Source: Pseudomonadota bacterium (lineage in GTDB: Bacteria; Pseudomonadota; Alphaproteobacteria; Rhizobiales; Hyphomicrobiaceae). Taken from it: a DNA stretch of 64,000 nt. Below, in pieces: positions 1-8,816 of the stretch. Numbering within the stretch: the first letter of the stretch is position 1; each line of letters starts with the position of its first letter. A program made the position numbers and the translations under genes. Below the pieces are notes generated by a model. The model was not told where the DNA came from, ran no database searches, and saw only the letters and a list, made by a program, of their open reading frames with translations. The stretch spans positions 124,001-188,000 of the forward strand of contig JAFECE010000002.1 of assembly GCA_018242295.1 (NCBI GenBank), written 5' to 3'.

Positions 1-1
1 G

Positions 2-1831
2 TCGGCGCTCTTCGGAAACTACGCGACGGGCGGTGCCATCAACTTCCGCACGTTTCCCGGTGGCACGATCGATGGCGTCGAGTATGGCATCGACGTCGGA
101 AGCTTCAATTACCTCAACAACTACGCAATCGGCGGCAAGCGCGGCGAGAACTGGGAAGCGTCGGTCTTCACCAGCGATGTGCGCGGCGACGGCTATTTCG
201 GCTATAGCGCCTTTAATACGCAGACCGTCAACGCACTCATGACGTGGAAGCCGTCCACGACGGACACCTTCACTTTCAAGTTCATCAACAACACCATCGA
301 CACGGAACTGCCCTTCCGCCTGTCGCTCAATCAATTCAAGCAGAACCCGTTCCAAAAGGGCTGTGCGACGGCAGCAAATGCGGCGCCAGGTTGCGCGATA
401 ACTATTTTCTCTGCGACCGGCAATACGGCTCTGGTCAATAATGCTCTTCAGCCTGGAGCAGTCCGGCAGACCGCCGAACAGGCTGGAGCCAACCGGGACG
501 ACCGCCGTACCATTGGAGGCTTCCGCTGGGAGCATGCCTTCGATGCCGCGACGACCGGACAAGTTCAGGTTGTCGTCGATGATCGCAACATCAGCCAGCC
601 GACCGGCGCGACGAGCGCGATCGGCGATTATCTGTCCTATAACGTCAGTACGGGCCTGACTAACCGATCATTCTTCGCCGGACTGCCAACTCTCTCTTAT
701 CTCGGCGCCTATTGGAGCTATCTGCCCGTCGATGGCAAAACCTACAACGTCGCGCCCGGAGGCAACGCGCGATTGGGATTGCTGCAATCCGAAACCACGG
801 GATCGACGACGAACTTCGGTGTGCGGGCGCGCGAGGAAGTTCGCGTCGCGACCGATGTCGCGGTCGTAGCGGGCGCCACCGTCGAGCGAACGAATCTCGA
901 CGGTGGGCAAACGAGCTACAAGTACACCACCAGCGGTGCTCCGGCGCTCGTAATGCCCGTAACGCTCGTATCGGCCGAACGTCAGATGACAAACGTCGCG
1001 CCCGAACTCGGCGTTCTCTATACGCCGAGCCGCGAATGGCAATGGCGTGCTCGCGTCGCCAGCGGTTACGGTACGCCTCAATTCTCCAACCTGTTCGTGA
1101 ATTCCCAAGGACAGCCCGGCAACAACACGGATCTCAAATCGCAAACCAACGTCGGCTTCGACGTCGGCGGCGACTGGACGCCCGCACCCGGCCTGACCTT
1201 GAGTGTGACGGGATTCTACGAGTTCTTCAGAAACGAGATCGTATCGCAAGCGCCTGCGGTCAATAGCGGCTCTTCATTCAGTTTCAATGCTCCGGCGTCC
1301 GAACACCGCGGCGTGGAAGTGGCCGCAGATTTCGCTCTTGCCGACGGTCTGAGATTGACAGCGTCCTACATCCGCAACGATCAAATTTACACCGATTATT
1401 CCGAGCAAATCTCGGGTGCGGGCCTCGCCAGTCGCGACGGAAACAAAATTCCAGGCGTCTCGCCGAACGAGTTCACGACCCGGCTGAGTTATGATTTCAC
1501 GCATGGACCGTTCAAGGGCATCGGTGCCTTCGCCGAATACGAATGGCACGACGGTTTCTTCATGGAGAACGCCAATCTTCTGAAGGCGCCGGGATATGAG
1601 CTGGTCAATGTCAACATTCACCATAATGTTGAATTCAGCAGCGGGCCTGTACGATCGCTGATGACTTACTTCGAGATACGGAACCTTTTCGACGAAACGT
1701 ACATCGCATCGGCGAACAACATCACCGATAGAAACGGCTCGACGGCAGTCACCTTGGCTGACACGGGTACCAACTCGATCTATGCCGGTGCTCCCCGCAC
1801 GTACTTCGGCGGAATGAAAGTGAGGTTTTGA
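2..1831 (+). CDS. TonB-dependent receptor, 3' part (5' end outside window)
   Basis: The reading frame is already open at base 2 and reads through a typical plug-domain segment (GNYATGGAINFRT), so the true start lies upstream of the window. The rest resembles an outer-membrane beta-barrel: many alternating aromatic/polar strands, a late EIRNLFDETYIAS box and a C-terminal Phe (KVRF) expected for BAM recognition. Such receptors import large or scarce ligands using TonB energy. The substrate cannot be read from the sequence. The Asp-box protein gene begins 3 nt downstream, so the two are probably co-transcribed and the receptor may work with those secreted proteins. Confidence 0.9.
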   Translation, partial: SALFGNYATGGAINFRTFPGGTIDGVEYGIDVGSFNYLNNYAIGGKRGENWEASVFTSDVRGDGYFGYSAFNTQTVNALMTWKPSTTDTFTFKFINNTIDTELPFRLSLNQFKQNPFQKGCATAANAAPGCAITIFSATGNTALVNNALQPGAVRQTAEQAGANRDDRRTIGGFRWEHAFDAATTGQVQVVVDDRNISQPTGATSAIGDYLSYNVSTGLTNRSFFAGLPTLSYLGAYWSYLPVDGKTYNVAPGGNARLGLLQSETTGSTTNFGVRAREEVRVATDVAVVAGATVERTNLDGGQTSYKYTTSGAPALVMPVTLVSAERQMTNVAPELGVLYTPSREWQWRARVASGYGTPQFSNLFVNSQGQPGNNTDLKSQTNVGFDVGGDWTPAPGLTLSVTGFYEFFRNEIVSQAPAVNSGSSFSFNAPASEHRGVEVAADFALADGLRLTASYIRNDQIYTDYSEQISGAGLASRDGNKIPGVSPNEFTTRLSYDFTHGPFKGIGAFAEYEWHDGFFMENANLLKAPGYELVNVNIHHNVEFSSGPVRSLMTYFEIRNLFDETYIASANNITDRNGSTAVTLADTGTNSIYAGAPRTYFGGMKVRF

Positions 1832-1834
1832 GCC

Positions 1835-3064
1835 ATGCGGAAAAAGCTTCAAGCCGCAACACTGTTTTTTGCGTCATGCGTTCTCGGAACCGGCTCTGCG
1901 TTTCCGCACGACGACATGAAGCAGATGCACCATTCGCCGCCGGCAACCGCCTGCAATACGACAGCGCTCGCGTGCGCCAGCGTCGCGACAGGCGCCTTTG
2001 GTCCCGATGGAAAATTATGGGTGATATGGAGCGCGGGCGGACGCGTGTCGGTTGCGAGTTCGACCGATCTCGGCAAAACATTCGCCGATCCTGTCACGCT
2101 CCCAAAAACCGAATTGCAGCTCGACGAAGGACCGGACGCTCGCCCAAAGATCGCAATCGGAAATGCGGGGCAGGTCGTCGTCACCTATGCCTCGCGCGAC
2201 GAGAAGTATAACGGCCACGCGTTTATCGTCCGCTCCAGCGACAACGGAAAGACATTCGGCGCCTTGCAGCCGATTACGTCGGGCTCGCCGAGCCAGCGCT
2301 TCGAGACGGCGGCGCTCGATCAGGATGGGCGCGTGTTTGTCGCCTGGATAGACAAGCGCAACACAGCGCAGGCGAAGAAGGATGGCAAACCCTATGCCGG
2401 GGCAGCACTCGCCTTCGCCTGGGACGACATGCCGGGCGGGTCGATTCAGGCAGCAAAGATCGCGCGCGACAATACCTGCGAGTGCTGCCGCATCGGTGTT
2501 GCCTTTGCGGGGCCAGGAAGGCCTGTCGTTATCTTTCGGAATATTTTCGAAGGCGGCATTCGCGACCATGCCACCATCACGTTTACGAACGAGAAGACGC
2601 CGGGTCCGCTCTACCGCGTCAGCGACGACGATGCGAAGATCGACGCCTGTCCGCACCAGGGCCCGAGCCTCGCGATAGGTCCGGATGGCGTCTACCATGC
2701 GACCTGGTTTGCGCTGGGCCGAAAATTGAAGGGCCTCTACTACGCGCATTCCGAAGACGGCGGAAAAACATTTTCGACGCCGATGCGGCTTGGCGATCCC
2801 GACGCGCAGACATCGCGACCCTATGTTCTGGCGGCGCACGGCGTCGTCTATCTCGCCTACAAATCTTTTAACGGTGCGATGACGACCGTCGATGTGATGA
2901 CGTCACGCGATTCCGGAAAGACGTGGAGCACGCCGCGCTCCGTGGCGATGACGCACGATACGTCAGACCATCCGCTGCTGATCGTAGGCCCGGCGGGCGC
3001 CTATCTGTCCTGGCAGACACTCCAGGAGGGCTACCGGCTCATCCCATTGGAATCACAACCATGA
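1835..3064 (+). CDS. Secreted Asp-box (sialidase/BNR-fold) protein
   Basis: The 409-residue product has a signal peptide (hydrophobic stretch ending near ...GTGSAFPHD) and four Asp boxes of the form S-x-D-x-G-K-T-F/W (SSTDLGKTF, SSDNGKTF, SEDGGKTF, SRDSGKTW), the hallmark of a beta-propeller of the sialidase superfamily. It has an unusual CECC cluster around residue 215 and a His/Met-rich N-terminus (DDMKQMHH), which could bind a metal; that is inference. Sialidase activity should not be assumed, because Asp boxes are structural. It sits between a TonB receptor and a thioredoxin-like gene, overlapping the latter by 4 nt (ATGA). Confidence 0.8.
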   Translation: MRKKLQAATLFFASCVLGTGSAFPHDDMKQMHHSPPATACNTTALACASVATGAFGPDGKLWVIWSAGGRVSVASSTDLGKTFADPVTLPKTELQLDEGPDARPKIAIGNAGQVVVTYASRDEKYNGHAFIVRSSDNGKTFGALQPITSGSPSQRFETAALDQDGRVFVAWIDKRNTAQAKKDGKPYAGAALAFAWDDMPGGSIQAAKIARDNTCECCRIGVAFAGPGRPVVIFRNIFEGGIRDHATITFTNEKTPGPLYRVSDDDAKIDACPHQGPSLAIGPDGVYHATWFALGRKLKGLYYAHSEDGGKTFSTPMRLGDPDAQTSRPYVLAAHGVVYLAYKSFNGAMTTVDVMTSRDSGKTWSTPRSVAMTHDTSDHPLLIVGPAGAYLSWQTLQEGYRLIPLESQP

Positions 3065-3561
3065 GGCTCGCTTCGATAATCGTCGCGTCGATTGTCGCCG
3101 TCTTGCCGCTAGCGGCGCCGGCGTTAAGCGGGGAGGGACCGAGTCCGTTCGAGGCGGCAACGCTGAACGAGATCCGCGACGCCCATAAAGGGGGCCCATT
3201 GATCATCCACTTCTGGGGACTGACCTGTAGCAACTGCATGGCAGAGCTGAGCGGCTGGGGGGCGTTCGCGCGTGCGCATCCGGATGCCACCGTCGTTCTT
3301 GTCAACTGGGATCAGCGCGGTGCTCGACCCGAGCAAATCGGTCCGACGCTTCGTAAGGCGGGACTTAGCTCCGTGCCGAGCTATGCTCTCGGAAAGGGAT
3401 TCGAGGAAAAGCTGAGGTTCGCCGTCAGCCCCGATTGGATGGGCGAGCTGCCCTATACGCGGCTCATCGCCGGCGACGGAACGGTGACAGCATTCTCCGG
3501 CGCGGCTGATTTTGCAGAACTGGGCTCGTGGCTCGCGAAGAAAAATCAGGCATCCAGATAA
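3061..3561 (+). CDS. Secreted thioredoxin-like (TlpA-type) protein
   Basis: The start is placed at the ATG overlapping the previous stop (ATGA), which gives 166 residues and an N-terminal signal peptide (MRLASIIVASIVAVLPLAAPALS). A thioredoxin fold is indicated by HFWGLTCSNC near residues 46-55, where CSNC is the redox pair. The usual Trp directly before the first Cys is displaced (W-G-L-T-C instead of W-C), and the cis-Pro region follows at VPSYALGKG. The family acts in the periplasm on disulfides of cytochromes or metal proteins. Co-location with a CECC-containing secreted protein suggests it keeps that partner reduced; this is inferred. Confidence 0.8.
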   Translation: MRLASIIVASIVAVLPLAAPALSGEGPSPFEAATLNEIRDAHKGGPLIIHFWGLTCSNCMAELSGWGAFARAHPDATVVLVNWDQRGARPEQIGPTLRKAGLSSVPSYALGKGFEEKLRFAVSPDWMGELPYTRLIAGDGTVTAFSGAADFAELGSWLAKKNQASR

Positions 3562-3806
3562 CTTGCCGACCGAATTGAGGGCGATTCGCGGGACGGCCCG
3601 ATCACGCACGCACCTCGGTTTTAGACCGGCGGCATTTTCAAATCGCCTGCAAAAACAACGCATTTCTGCCGCTCGTCAAAACATTCAGGACGAACGGAGT
3701 TCGCTAAACGCGAGAAAACGAGGAGCAACTTGCCAGCGGGCGATTTGACGCGGATGATGATAGGCGTTTCACGATTCGTGAGCGTGCTGACAGGGAGAAA
3801 TAAAAA

Positions 3807-4061
3807 ATGGATCCCCAAGCATTGATTGTCTGGCTGATAATCGGCGCCGTTGCCGGTTGGCTGGCCGGGCTAATAATGAGTGGTGGTGGCTTCGGCTTGG
3901 TCGGAGATATCATCGTCGGTATCATCGGAGCGTTTATCGCCGGCTGGCTGTTTCCGTTCCTCGGTATTCGCCTGGGTGGCGGCATCGTCGGCGAGGTCAT
4001 TGCCGCGGCCATTGGAGCGATAATATTGCTGTTTGTCGCGCGCCTCGTTCGACGAGCGTAG
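3807..4061 (+). CDS. GlsB/YeaQ/YmgE-family small membrane protein
   Basis: This 84-residue protein is almost entirely hydrophobic and glycine-rich (IIGAVAGWLAGLIMSGGGFG, then GDIIVGIIGAFIAGWLF), with three predicted membrane segments and an RR-rich C-terminus. That pattern and length match the transglycosylase-associated/GlsB family, stress-induced inner-membrane proteins of unknown biochemical role. An AGGGAG ribosome-binding site lies 10-15 nt upstream of the ATG. It is monocistronic: 245 bp separate it from the previous gene and the following 400 bp hold no gene. Confidence 0.85.
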   Translation: MDPQALIVWLIIGAVAGWLAGLIMSGGGFGLVGDIIVGIIGAFIAGWLFPFLGIRLGGGIVGEVIAAAIGAIILLFVARLVRRA

Positions 4062-4470
4062 CGACGCGGATCTAATGTAATTCCGGACGGGCTGTTGACG
4101 GCGACGTTGGCGGCCCGTTTTCGCGAGCGCTTAGACATGTTCTTTGCCTGTAGAAGAACTGGCATCACAACATTGCATCCCGTGTCGAACCTACATACGG
4201 CTCGATCGGCATTTACGGGTGAACTTCAAGCGCCACTGGACCGGAGGCCTCACTGGCCTGAGGAACGCGTCGATCCAGGCCGGCTTTCGATTTTTGAAGA
4301 TCTACCGCATGTGGCGGTCGACCAATGCGAAGGCCGGTCCGGAAAAATTTGGCCACCTAACAGGGGCAGAGCCCGCAAATCCAGGCGCGGAACGGTCGTT
4401 TCGTGCCCGTGCCTGCGTTGAAGAGGGGTCTTTCATACGCCGGCCATTTCCGCGTATAGACTGCGCGGAG
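4062..4470. other. Intergenic stretch before tRNA-Arg, no gene recognised
   Basis: No reading frame here has a convincing start, ribosome site or recognisable family. The longest forward frame (4144 onward) runs into the tRNA and is therefore not credible. The segment should contain the promoter of the tRNA gene. Confidence 0.5.
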
Positions 4471-4547
4471 GATCCCGTAGCTCAGTTGGATAGAGCATCT
4501 GCCTTCTAAGCAGAGGGTCGCAGGTTCGAATCCTGCCGGGATCGCCA
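4471..4547 (+). tRNA. tRNA-Arg (anticodon TCT)
   Basis: A full cloverleaf can be drawn. The acceptor stem is GATCCCG (4471-4477) with CGGGATC (4537-4543), the D-stem GCTC/GAGC, the anticodon stem TCTGC/GCAGA around loop CTTCTAA, and the T-stem GCAGG/CCTGC with loop TTCGAAT. Discriminator G and an encoded CCA follow (4545-4547). The anticodon is TCT at 4505-4507. Its 3' half is the integration target of the island that begins here: a diverged copy of the last 47 nt recurs at 32938-32984. Confidence 0.97.
4500..4547 (+). other. Left attachment site (3' end of tRNA-Arg)
   Basis: The anticodon arm, T-arm and 3' acceptor strand of the tRNA are repeated, with four substitutions, at 32938-32984. 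Tyrosine recombinases commonly use the 3' half of a tRNA gene as attB, and an integrase remnant begins immediately to the right. The intact tRNA is therefore the left boundary (attL) of a genomic island. Confidence 0.85.
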
Positions 4548-4550
4548 AGT

Positions 4551-5142
4551 ATTTATAAGCGCTTCGGCCTTTTTCAGGGCTTCGTGGAGCGCGTAGGCTT
4601 CCTCGCGCGTCGCGGGCTTTGTCGTTCCTTTGCCGTAGTCGAGCTCGACGCCGCCGAACGGATTGGCTGCCGGCACAACGGCCGGATAAAGCCGCTGGAC
4701 GGTGTCCCATGCGCGCGCCATTCGGATCATGCAGATGTTGGCTTGCCGAATGCGACGTTTAACACGGACGCCCTTCTGAAGCGCGAGATACAACTTGTCC
4801 GCGGCTAATGCTGAGATGGACGAAGAGGGGAGGCTGCCGACCCGTGCGCCGGTCTTGGTTTTGTGCTCGAGAACGAGTTCGAAGGCGCGCTCGTATTCAC
4901 CCTGAGAACGCGCAGAAACCTTCTCCCATGCCCGGCTGCGCTTGTAGCGTTCAACGAGTGCCGAGCGCTTCACGGCGTATCGTGAAGCCAGCCTGATAAT
5001 CTCTTTTGTGCGGTGACCAGTAGTACGCGATACTTCCATCCCGGAGCCGCTTGGCCAGAAGATATCTTGGCCAGTTGGCTGGTTTTTTCATCGCGCCTCG
5101 GAGCACATCCGCAGCGTCCGTCGGAGATTGATTCTTCTTCAC
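4551..5142 (-). pseudogene. Tyrosine-recombinase (phage-type integrase) remnant
   Basis: Two overlapping minus-strand frames together give the N-terminal half of an integrase. From 5142 the first encodes the arm-type DNA-binding region (YLLAKRLRDGSIAYYWSPHK...AGFTIRREALG). A frame change near 4950-4985 leads to the core-binding domain (ERYKRSRAWEKVSARSQGEY...TREEAYALHEALKKAEAL). The frame then runs straight into the tRNA, so the catalytic domain with its R, H-x-x-R and Tyr residues is absent. The gene is thus both frameshifted and 3'-deleted. Its position beside the tRNA identifies it as the integrase of the island. A separate C-terminal integrase scrap lies at 33001. Confidence 0.85.
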
Positions 5143-5150
5143 CGGTATCG

Positions 5151-5351
5151 CTAATCATTCTTACTCTTCCAATAGTCAGCAAGCTTCTGAAAACGGGCAG
5201 AGCGCTCCTCGAAGTCCCGCGCGTGTTCCTTTGAGATATCGACACCGTTCTCGAAGATCTTTGTGGTGCCAGAAATCAGCTTTTCGCCAAGATCTCTCAT
5301 AAAGCCTATACCGTCTTCCAACCACGCAATGCGCTCATCATGCTTTCCCAT
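5151..5351 (-). CDS. Small hypothetical helical protein
   Basis: The ATG at 5351 is preceded by GGAG eight bases upstream and gives 66 residues (MGKHDERIAWLEDGIGF...). A TTG at 5363 in the same frame is a weaker alternative. The product is charged, predicted helical (GVDISKEHARDFEERSARFQKLADYWKSK) and has no signal peptide or membrane segment. It lies immediately upstream of the integrase remnant on the same strand. I do not recognise a family. Confidence 0.5.
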   Translation of the reverse strand: MGKHDERIAWLEDGIGFMRDLGEKLISGTTKIFENGVDISKEHARDFEERSARFQKLADYWKSKND

Positions 5352-5414
5352 TGAAATCTCCAAATCTCACGGCGATCTCCCGCGAACTCGCTGTCGCGCG
5401 GCAGTCTTCCTAGA

Positions 5415-6362
5415 TCACAATCTTCCATCCAGGGCCTTCATTTCGGATTCCGACGGCCTCAATAACTGAAACAACTTGGCAATGCCGTTCTCGTCCCCGC
5501 CGTAGGCCTTGATGCAGTCCGCCGCCAAGGGTTCGCTCCCAATCGGATTGCTGAAGCTCTCGCGGGAGATTCCTGCGGGCAATCGAGCCGAGATGATCGC
5601 CAGGGCGGCAATCCGACTTCCGGACAGCGGTTGCCAGGCACCGATGTTCGCGTCCGTTCCGTCCGCAAATCTCAACCGATAGACAAGCGTGTTGCCCTCC
5701 TTCGGCAAGACCGGACAACCGGTGACGACAGTCATCGCATTCGGAATCGGATCTACGAGACCGCGTGAGAAGGGCAGGACGGGACGATCCGTTACCGCGC
5801 TATCCGTTGCAAAAGAAATGTGAGCCGGGAACATCAAGCCGAGCGCGGCCGTCAGTCCGAGCATGGCGAAGAAGGCAAACCGAAGATCTCGAACGATCCC
5901 TGCGCCCAGCCGATCTAGAAACTCGCCAGCGCTGGCGGCCCCACACGTGTGCCGATTGATCATCGCGCGCCAGGTCCAGTCGGTTACGGCCTTGTTTTTT
6001 GCCGGCTCGTGGATGAGGTCGACCGCCCAGCCGTTGCGGGCATTTTCGCTTCCACGCCGCCAAGTAATCGAGCCGCACAGCCAGCCGCCTGCTAACAGCA
6101 TAGCGAATAAAAGGCCCAACGACTCCGCTCCGATATCGCTGTCGTACAGAAGGGCGTTCGCCGATCTTGCTGCTTCTCGTCCGGCAACGTCGACATAGCG
6201 AGACCAGGTCGCGATCGCGGCCACCGCCAGCGCAATAGAGAATAGAATGATCGTGAGGTGCGTAAGGGTGTGAAAGCGAGGTGGGCGACGAGCCCCGATA
6301 TCCGCGTGGAATTCTGTGGGAACACCAAGTTGAGCGAGACGAAGGGCGGCGTCAGTCGACAT
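5415..6362 (-). CDS. Hypothetical membrane protein
   Basis: From the ATG at 6362 this encodes 315 residues. Three hydrophobic segments are visible: LTIILFSIALAVAAIATW, LLFAMLLAGGWLCGS and FFAMLGLTAALGLMF. A C-terminal region of about 120 residues is probably extracytoplasmic (VVTGCPVLPKEGNTLVYRLRF...). An upstream extension to 6428 is possible but lacks a better start. No catalytic motif or family was recognised. It is island cargo, on the same strand as the integrase remnant. Confidence 0.6.
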   Translation of the reverse strand: MSTDAALRLAQLGVPTEFHADIGARRPPRFHTLTHLTIILFSIALAVAAIATWSRYVDVAGREAARSANALLYDSDIGAESLGLLFAMLLAGGWLCGSITWRRGSENARNGWAVDLIHEPAKNKAVTDWTWRAMINRHTCGAASAGEFLDRLGAGIVRDLRFAFFAMLGLTAALGLMFPAHISFATDSAVTDRPVLPFSRGLVDPIPNAMTVVTGCPVLPKEGNTLVYRLRFADGTDANIGAWQPLSGSRIAALAIISARLPAGISRESFSNPIGSEPLAADCIKAYGGDENGIAKLFQLLRPSESEMKALDGRL

Positions 6363-6379
6363 AAATGAAGCGCTCCGAT

Positions 6380-6514
6380 CTAGCGCTCGCAAACGGTATG
6401 TGAATCCCGCGCCATCGCATCCTGCCATTTAGGGCCCAGCGTTTCTCTTGCCGAGGCGGCATTGCTGCCCGCTGGATCGCCTTTCTTGAACATGTTTACG
6501 ACGAAGGATTGCAT
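6380..6514 (-). CDS. Possible tiny ORF upstream of the membrane protein
   Basis: A 44-codon frame (MQSFVVNMFKKGDPAGSNAA...) ends 17 bp before the start of the membrane-protein gene on the same strand. It has a plausible amino-acid composition but no clear ribosome-binding site. It could equally be a chance frame. Confidence 0.25.
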   Translation of the reverse strand: MQSFVVNMFKKGDPAGSNAASARETLGPKWQDAMARDSHTVCER

Positions 6515-7173
6515 AGGCGAAGCAATTCAGATCGTCGTCAAGCGGGTTCGTCAATAAAGCGCCGTGTATTCCGTCCGTGAACGTTGATTAGTTTTTCGTC
6601 GTTGCTTGGCCGATGCAACGCGCCTCGAGCGTGGGGTAGACAAGCACTGAGGACATCGACCTTCCGATCCGGTGACCGTTGGCTTTCCGCCGAAAAAGCT
6701 AAGAGACGGAAATCCGCCCGAAAGCTGTTCTTCGCTGTATTCCTTGCTGCAAACGGGCGCGCGCGGTCCACCGGTTGAGAGGTGCTGGAACGGTTTCGGA
6801 TCAGGAATACGGGCGCTTGCGGGCTGGCCAGTTTGATTTCTTTGATTTCCAGGCACGCGTTGCGTTGGTTCCGAACCCTAACGAGATCGGACAGCCCAAC
6901 GTCGGACTGGAACCGTTCGAAGCAGACCGTATCGGACTGGATGAATGAGTGGCGCCGGATTGGAATAATTCCGCCGCCGATCCGAACCGGACGTTCCAAG
7001 GCAACTATCGCTATCTGACTTCAAGGAGACCCTCGTCGCTAAACGCGGAGAGGGTCTTTTGCCTTTCGATCGTTGTTCCGCGGCGCCGCTAAAGTATTCC
7101 TCTCGCTACAACCGAGCAGTCATCAGGTGTTGACGTTTTCCAATTCGAAGCCGACCGCCAGCCGACAGGGTCA
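6515..7173. other. Degraded stretch with gene fragments
   Basis: No intact gene is seen. Bases 6769-6828 closely match the 3' end of the intact PLDc_N/SHOCT-like gene at 26119-26178 (shared peptide AGTVSDQEYGRLRA), so a fragment of a related gene lies here. Its frame continues into an unrelated tail (ARVALVPNPNEIGQPN...) ending at a TGA near 6947. This looks like a chimera produced by deletion, followed by a terminator-like hairpin. Confidence 0.55.
7027..7060 (+). terminator. Rho-independent terminator-like hairpin
   Basis: An 8-bp stem AGACCCTC/GAGGGTCT (7027-7034 with 7050-7057) is followed by a short T run. It lies about 80 bp after the end of the chimeric remnant frame, so it may be the surviving terminator of the lost gene. 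Confidence 0.6.
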
Positions 7174-8376
7174 TTATTCAGGATAAGACTTTTCGCTGTA
7201 AGGGTGAGCGCCAGCCGGCGAGGCCGGACGCGGTTCGTTGAATAGGATGAACCCCAATACGTTGCCGGGATCCGACGAAGCGTCAGTGCGATAGGCTGCC
7301 AATTTGCCACTTACCGCCGTGACATATTCCGCAACGACCTCTCCGAACATATTTCGCTGCACGGCGATCGTCTGACTAGCTTTGACTTCATCATCGAGCC
7401 TTGCATGAAATTCGACCAAGCCGCCCTGCGACGCGATGATAGGAAAAGCGGCGTTGCCGATGATCATGTTCGCGTCCGCTGCAGTCCGACCAATCGGCCC
7501 GCTGACTACCCCATAATGTTTGAGCACGTTCAATGTTCCTTCGACAAACAGGGCGATCATATCCCTATCAAGAACGCGGGCGGCGCCAACTTCGGGTGTG
7601 AAGCACGGGATGCCCGCATCCACAAACGCATTGTGCAACACCCCGGGATAAGCCGGGTCATCCCACATCAACCCCACGGGATAAAGGTCTGTCATAGTCT
7701 TCACATCAGGGATGCGGCGATCGCCGATGAGAAAGGCCGCAACTTCCAAGCCGGTCGTCCCAGTATGGAAGTCAATCGCGAAGTCAGAGTTCGGTCTCAA
7801 AAGGCGATTGAACAAGAGGCTGGCGTGGCGGCTCGTGGCACTCGCGCCGTTCTCGTCTCCCGGCCACTCCCGGTTCATGTCAATGAGATCTGCGCCGCGT
7901 CCCGAATTGGGCCACCGACGCTGCATGCTTTCTACCGCAGGGCGCGCAATGTCTAAGACTGCCATGACCGTTCCGGACATCTGTGCGGGATCGAGCCGCT
8001 CCATCACAGTTTGGACGGTGTGGATCGAACTCATCTCGTCGCCGTGAACACCGCTGGTTAGAGTAAAGCGCTTGCCGGGTCGGCTCCCCTTCGCAACGAC
8101 GACTGAAACATGCCAGTGCTGACCGCTGGTCGCCTGCACGCCCTGAAAATAGAGAAAGTGCCTTTGGCCCGGTGTAAGGTCGTCGACATTCAGTCGACTG
8201 ACGACCTTCTTCCCCTGGAGAATCTCGCCAGTGTAAGCGGTCGCTGTCTCCGAGCTGCGTATCCCAGCGTTGTCTTGTGACGCCGCGGCGTCAGATTCGG
8301 TGGCGAGCGCAGAGGTACCAACCGCGGCAATCGAAGTGGTCATGAAATCGCGACGATCGATCTTGTTGGACCACAT
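7174..8376 (-). CDS. Exported M14-family (AstE/aspartoacylase-like) hydrolase
   Basis: The ATG at 8376 has an AAGGGA site about nine bases upstream and gives 400 residues with a Tat-like leader (DRRDFMTTSIAAVGTSALA). A zinc-carboxypeptidase-type metal site is visible: SGVHGDEMSS supplies the first His and Glu, and DFHTGTTG the later His. FTPEVGAAR fits the catalytic-Glu region. This is the layout of succinylglutamate desuccinylase/aspartoacylase-type amidohydrolases, which cleave N-acyl amino acids or related amides. The Tat leader implies action in the periplasm. The substrate is unknown and the gene stands alone. Confidence 0.8.
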   Translation of the reverse strand: MWSNKIDRRDFMTTSIAAVGTSALATESDAAASQDNAGIRSSETATAYTGEILQGKKVVSRLNVDDLTPGQRHFLYFQGVQATSGQHWHVSVVVAKGSRPGKRFTLTSGVHGDEMSSIHTVQTVMERLDPAQMSGTVMAVLDIARPAVESMQRRWPNSGRGADLIDMNREWPGDENGASATSRHASLLFNRLLRPNSDFAIDFHTGTTGLEVAAFLIGDRRIPDVKTMTDLYPVGLMWDDPAYPGVLHNAFVDAGIPCFTPEVGAARVLDRDMIALFVEGTLNVLKHYGVVSGPIGRTAADANMIIGNAAFPIIASQGGLVEFHARLDDEVKASQTIAVQRNMFGEVVAEYVTAVSGKLAAYRTDASSDPGNVLGFILFNEPRPASPAGAHPYSEKSYPE

Positions 8377-8606
8377 GACAAAGTCCCTTCGAATGATCCG
8401 ATAGCCCAAACGGCGGACTGTTTTTGTGTGGGCAGCAACAGAGCAGCTGTGGACAACGGGCGTCAAACAGTTCTGCCGGGTAGGCGTTGCCAAGCTTAAC
8501 CAGTCGTGAATCGAGCGGCCCGATGAGGCTCGCATGCGTCAAGGGAGCCACTCCAATTGTTGCGTTTTTTGCAGAACGAATAACAGTCGAGGAACGGCGA
8601 CTGACG

Positions 8607-8816
8607 TTAGCGCCTGAGCTGGGGGAATATGCCGTGGATCTCCTGGATCGCGTTTTCGAGTTGAGCGATGATTTTGAGAGCACTTGAACGCATCGCAAAG
8701 ATGCTGGGACTAGGAAAATTTGCCGTGTCGGTCAAAAACTTTCTCCGGATCTCTATCTCGCGAGAATTGTCAACGAGAGCTTGCTTCGCAACTTCCAGTT
8801 CTTTGTCGTCGGTCAT
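8607..8816 (-). CDS. Small hypothetical protein
   Basis: The frame gives 69 residues from an ATG (MTDDKELEVAKQALVDNS...), hydrophilic and mostly helical, with no membrane segment. No strong ribosome-binding site is seen. Length and composition are compatible with a real small gene, but I recognise no family. Confidence 0.45.
   Translation of the reverse strand: MTDDKELEVAKQALVDNSREIEIRRKFLTDTANFPSPSIFAMRSSALKIIAQLENAIQEIHGIFPQLRR

Noticed and set aside
4144-4509. A 121-codon forward gene ending in the tRNA
   Set aside because: It reads into the tRNA-Arg gene, lacks a ribosome site and resembles no family.
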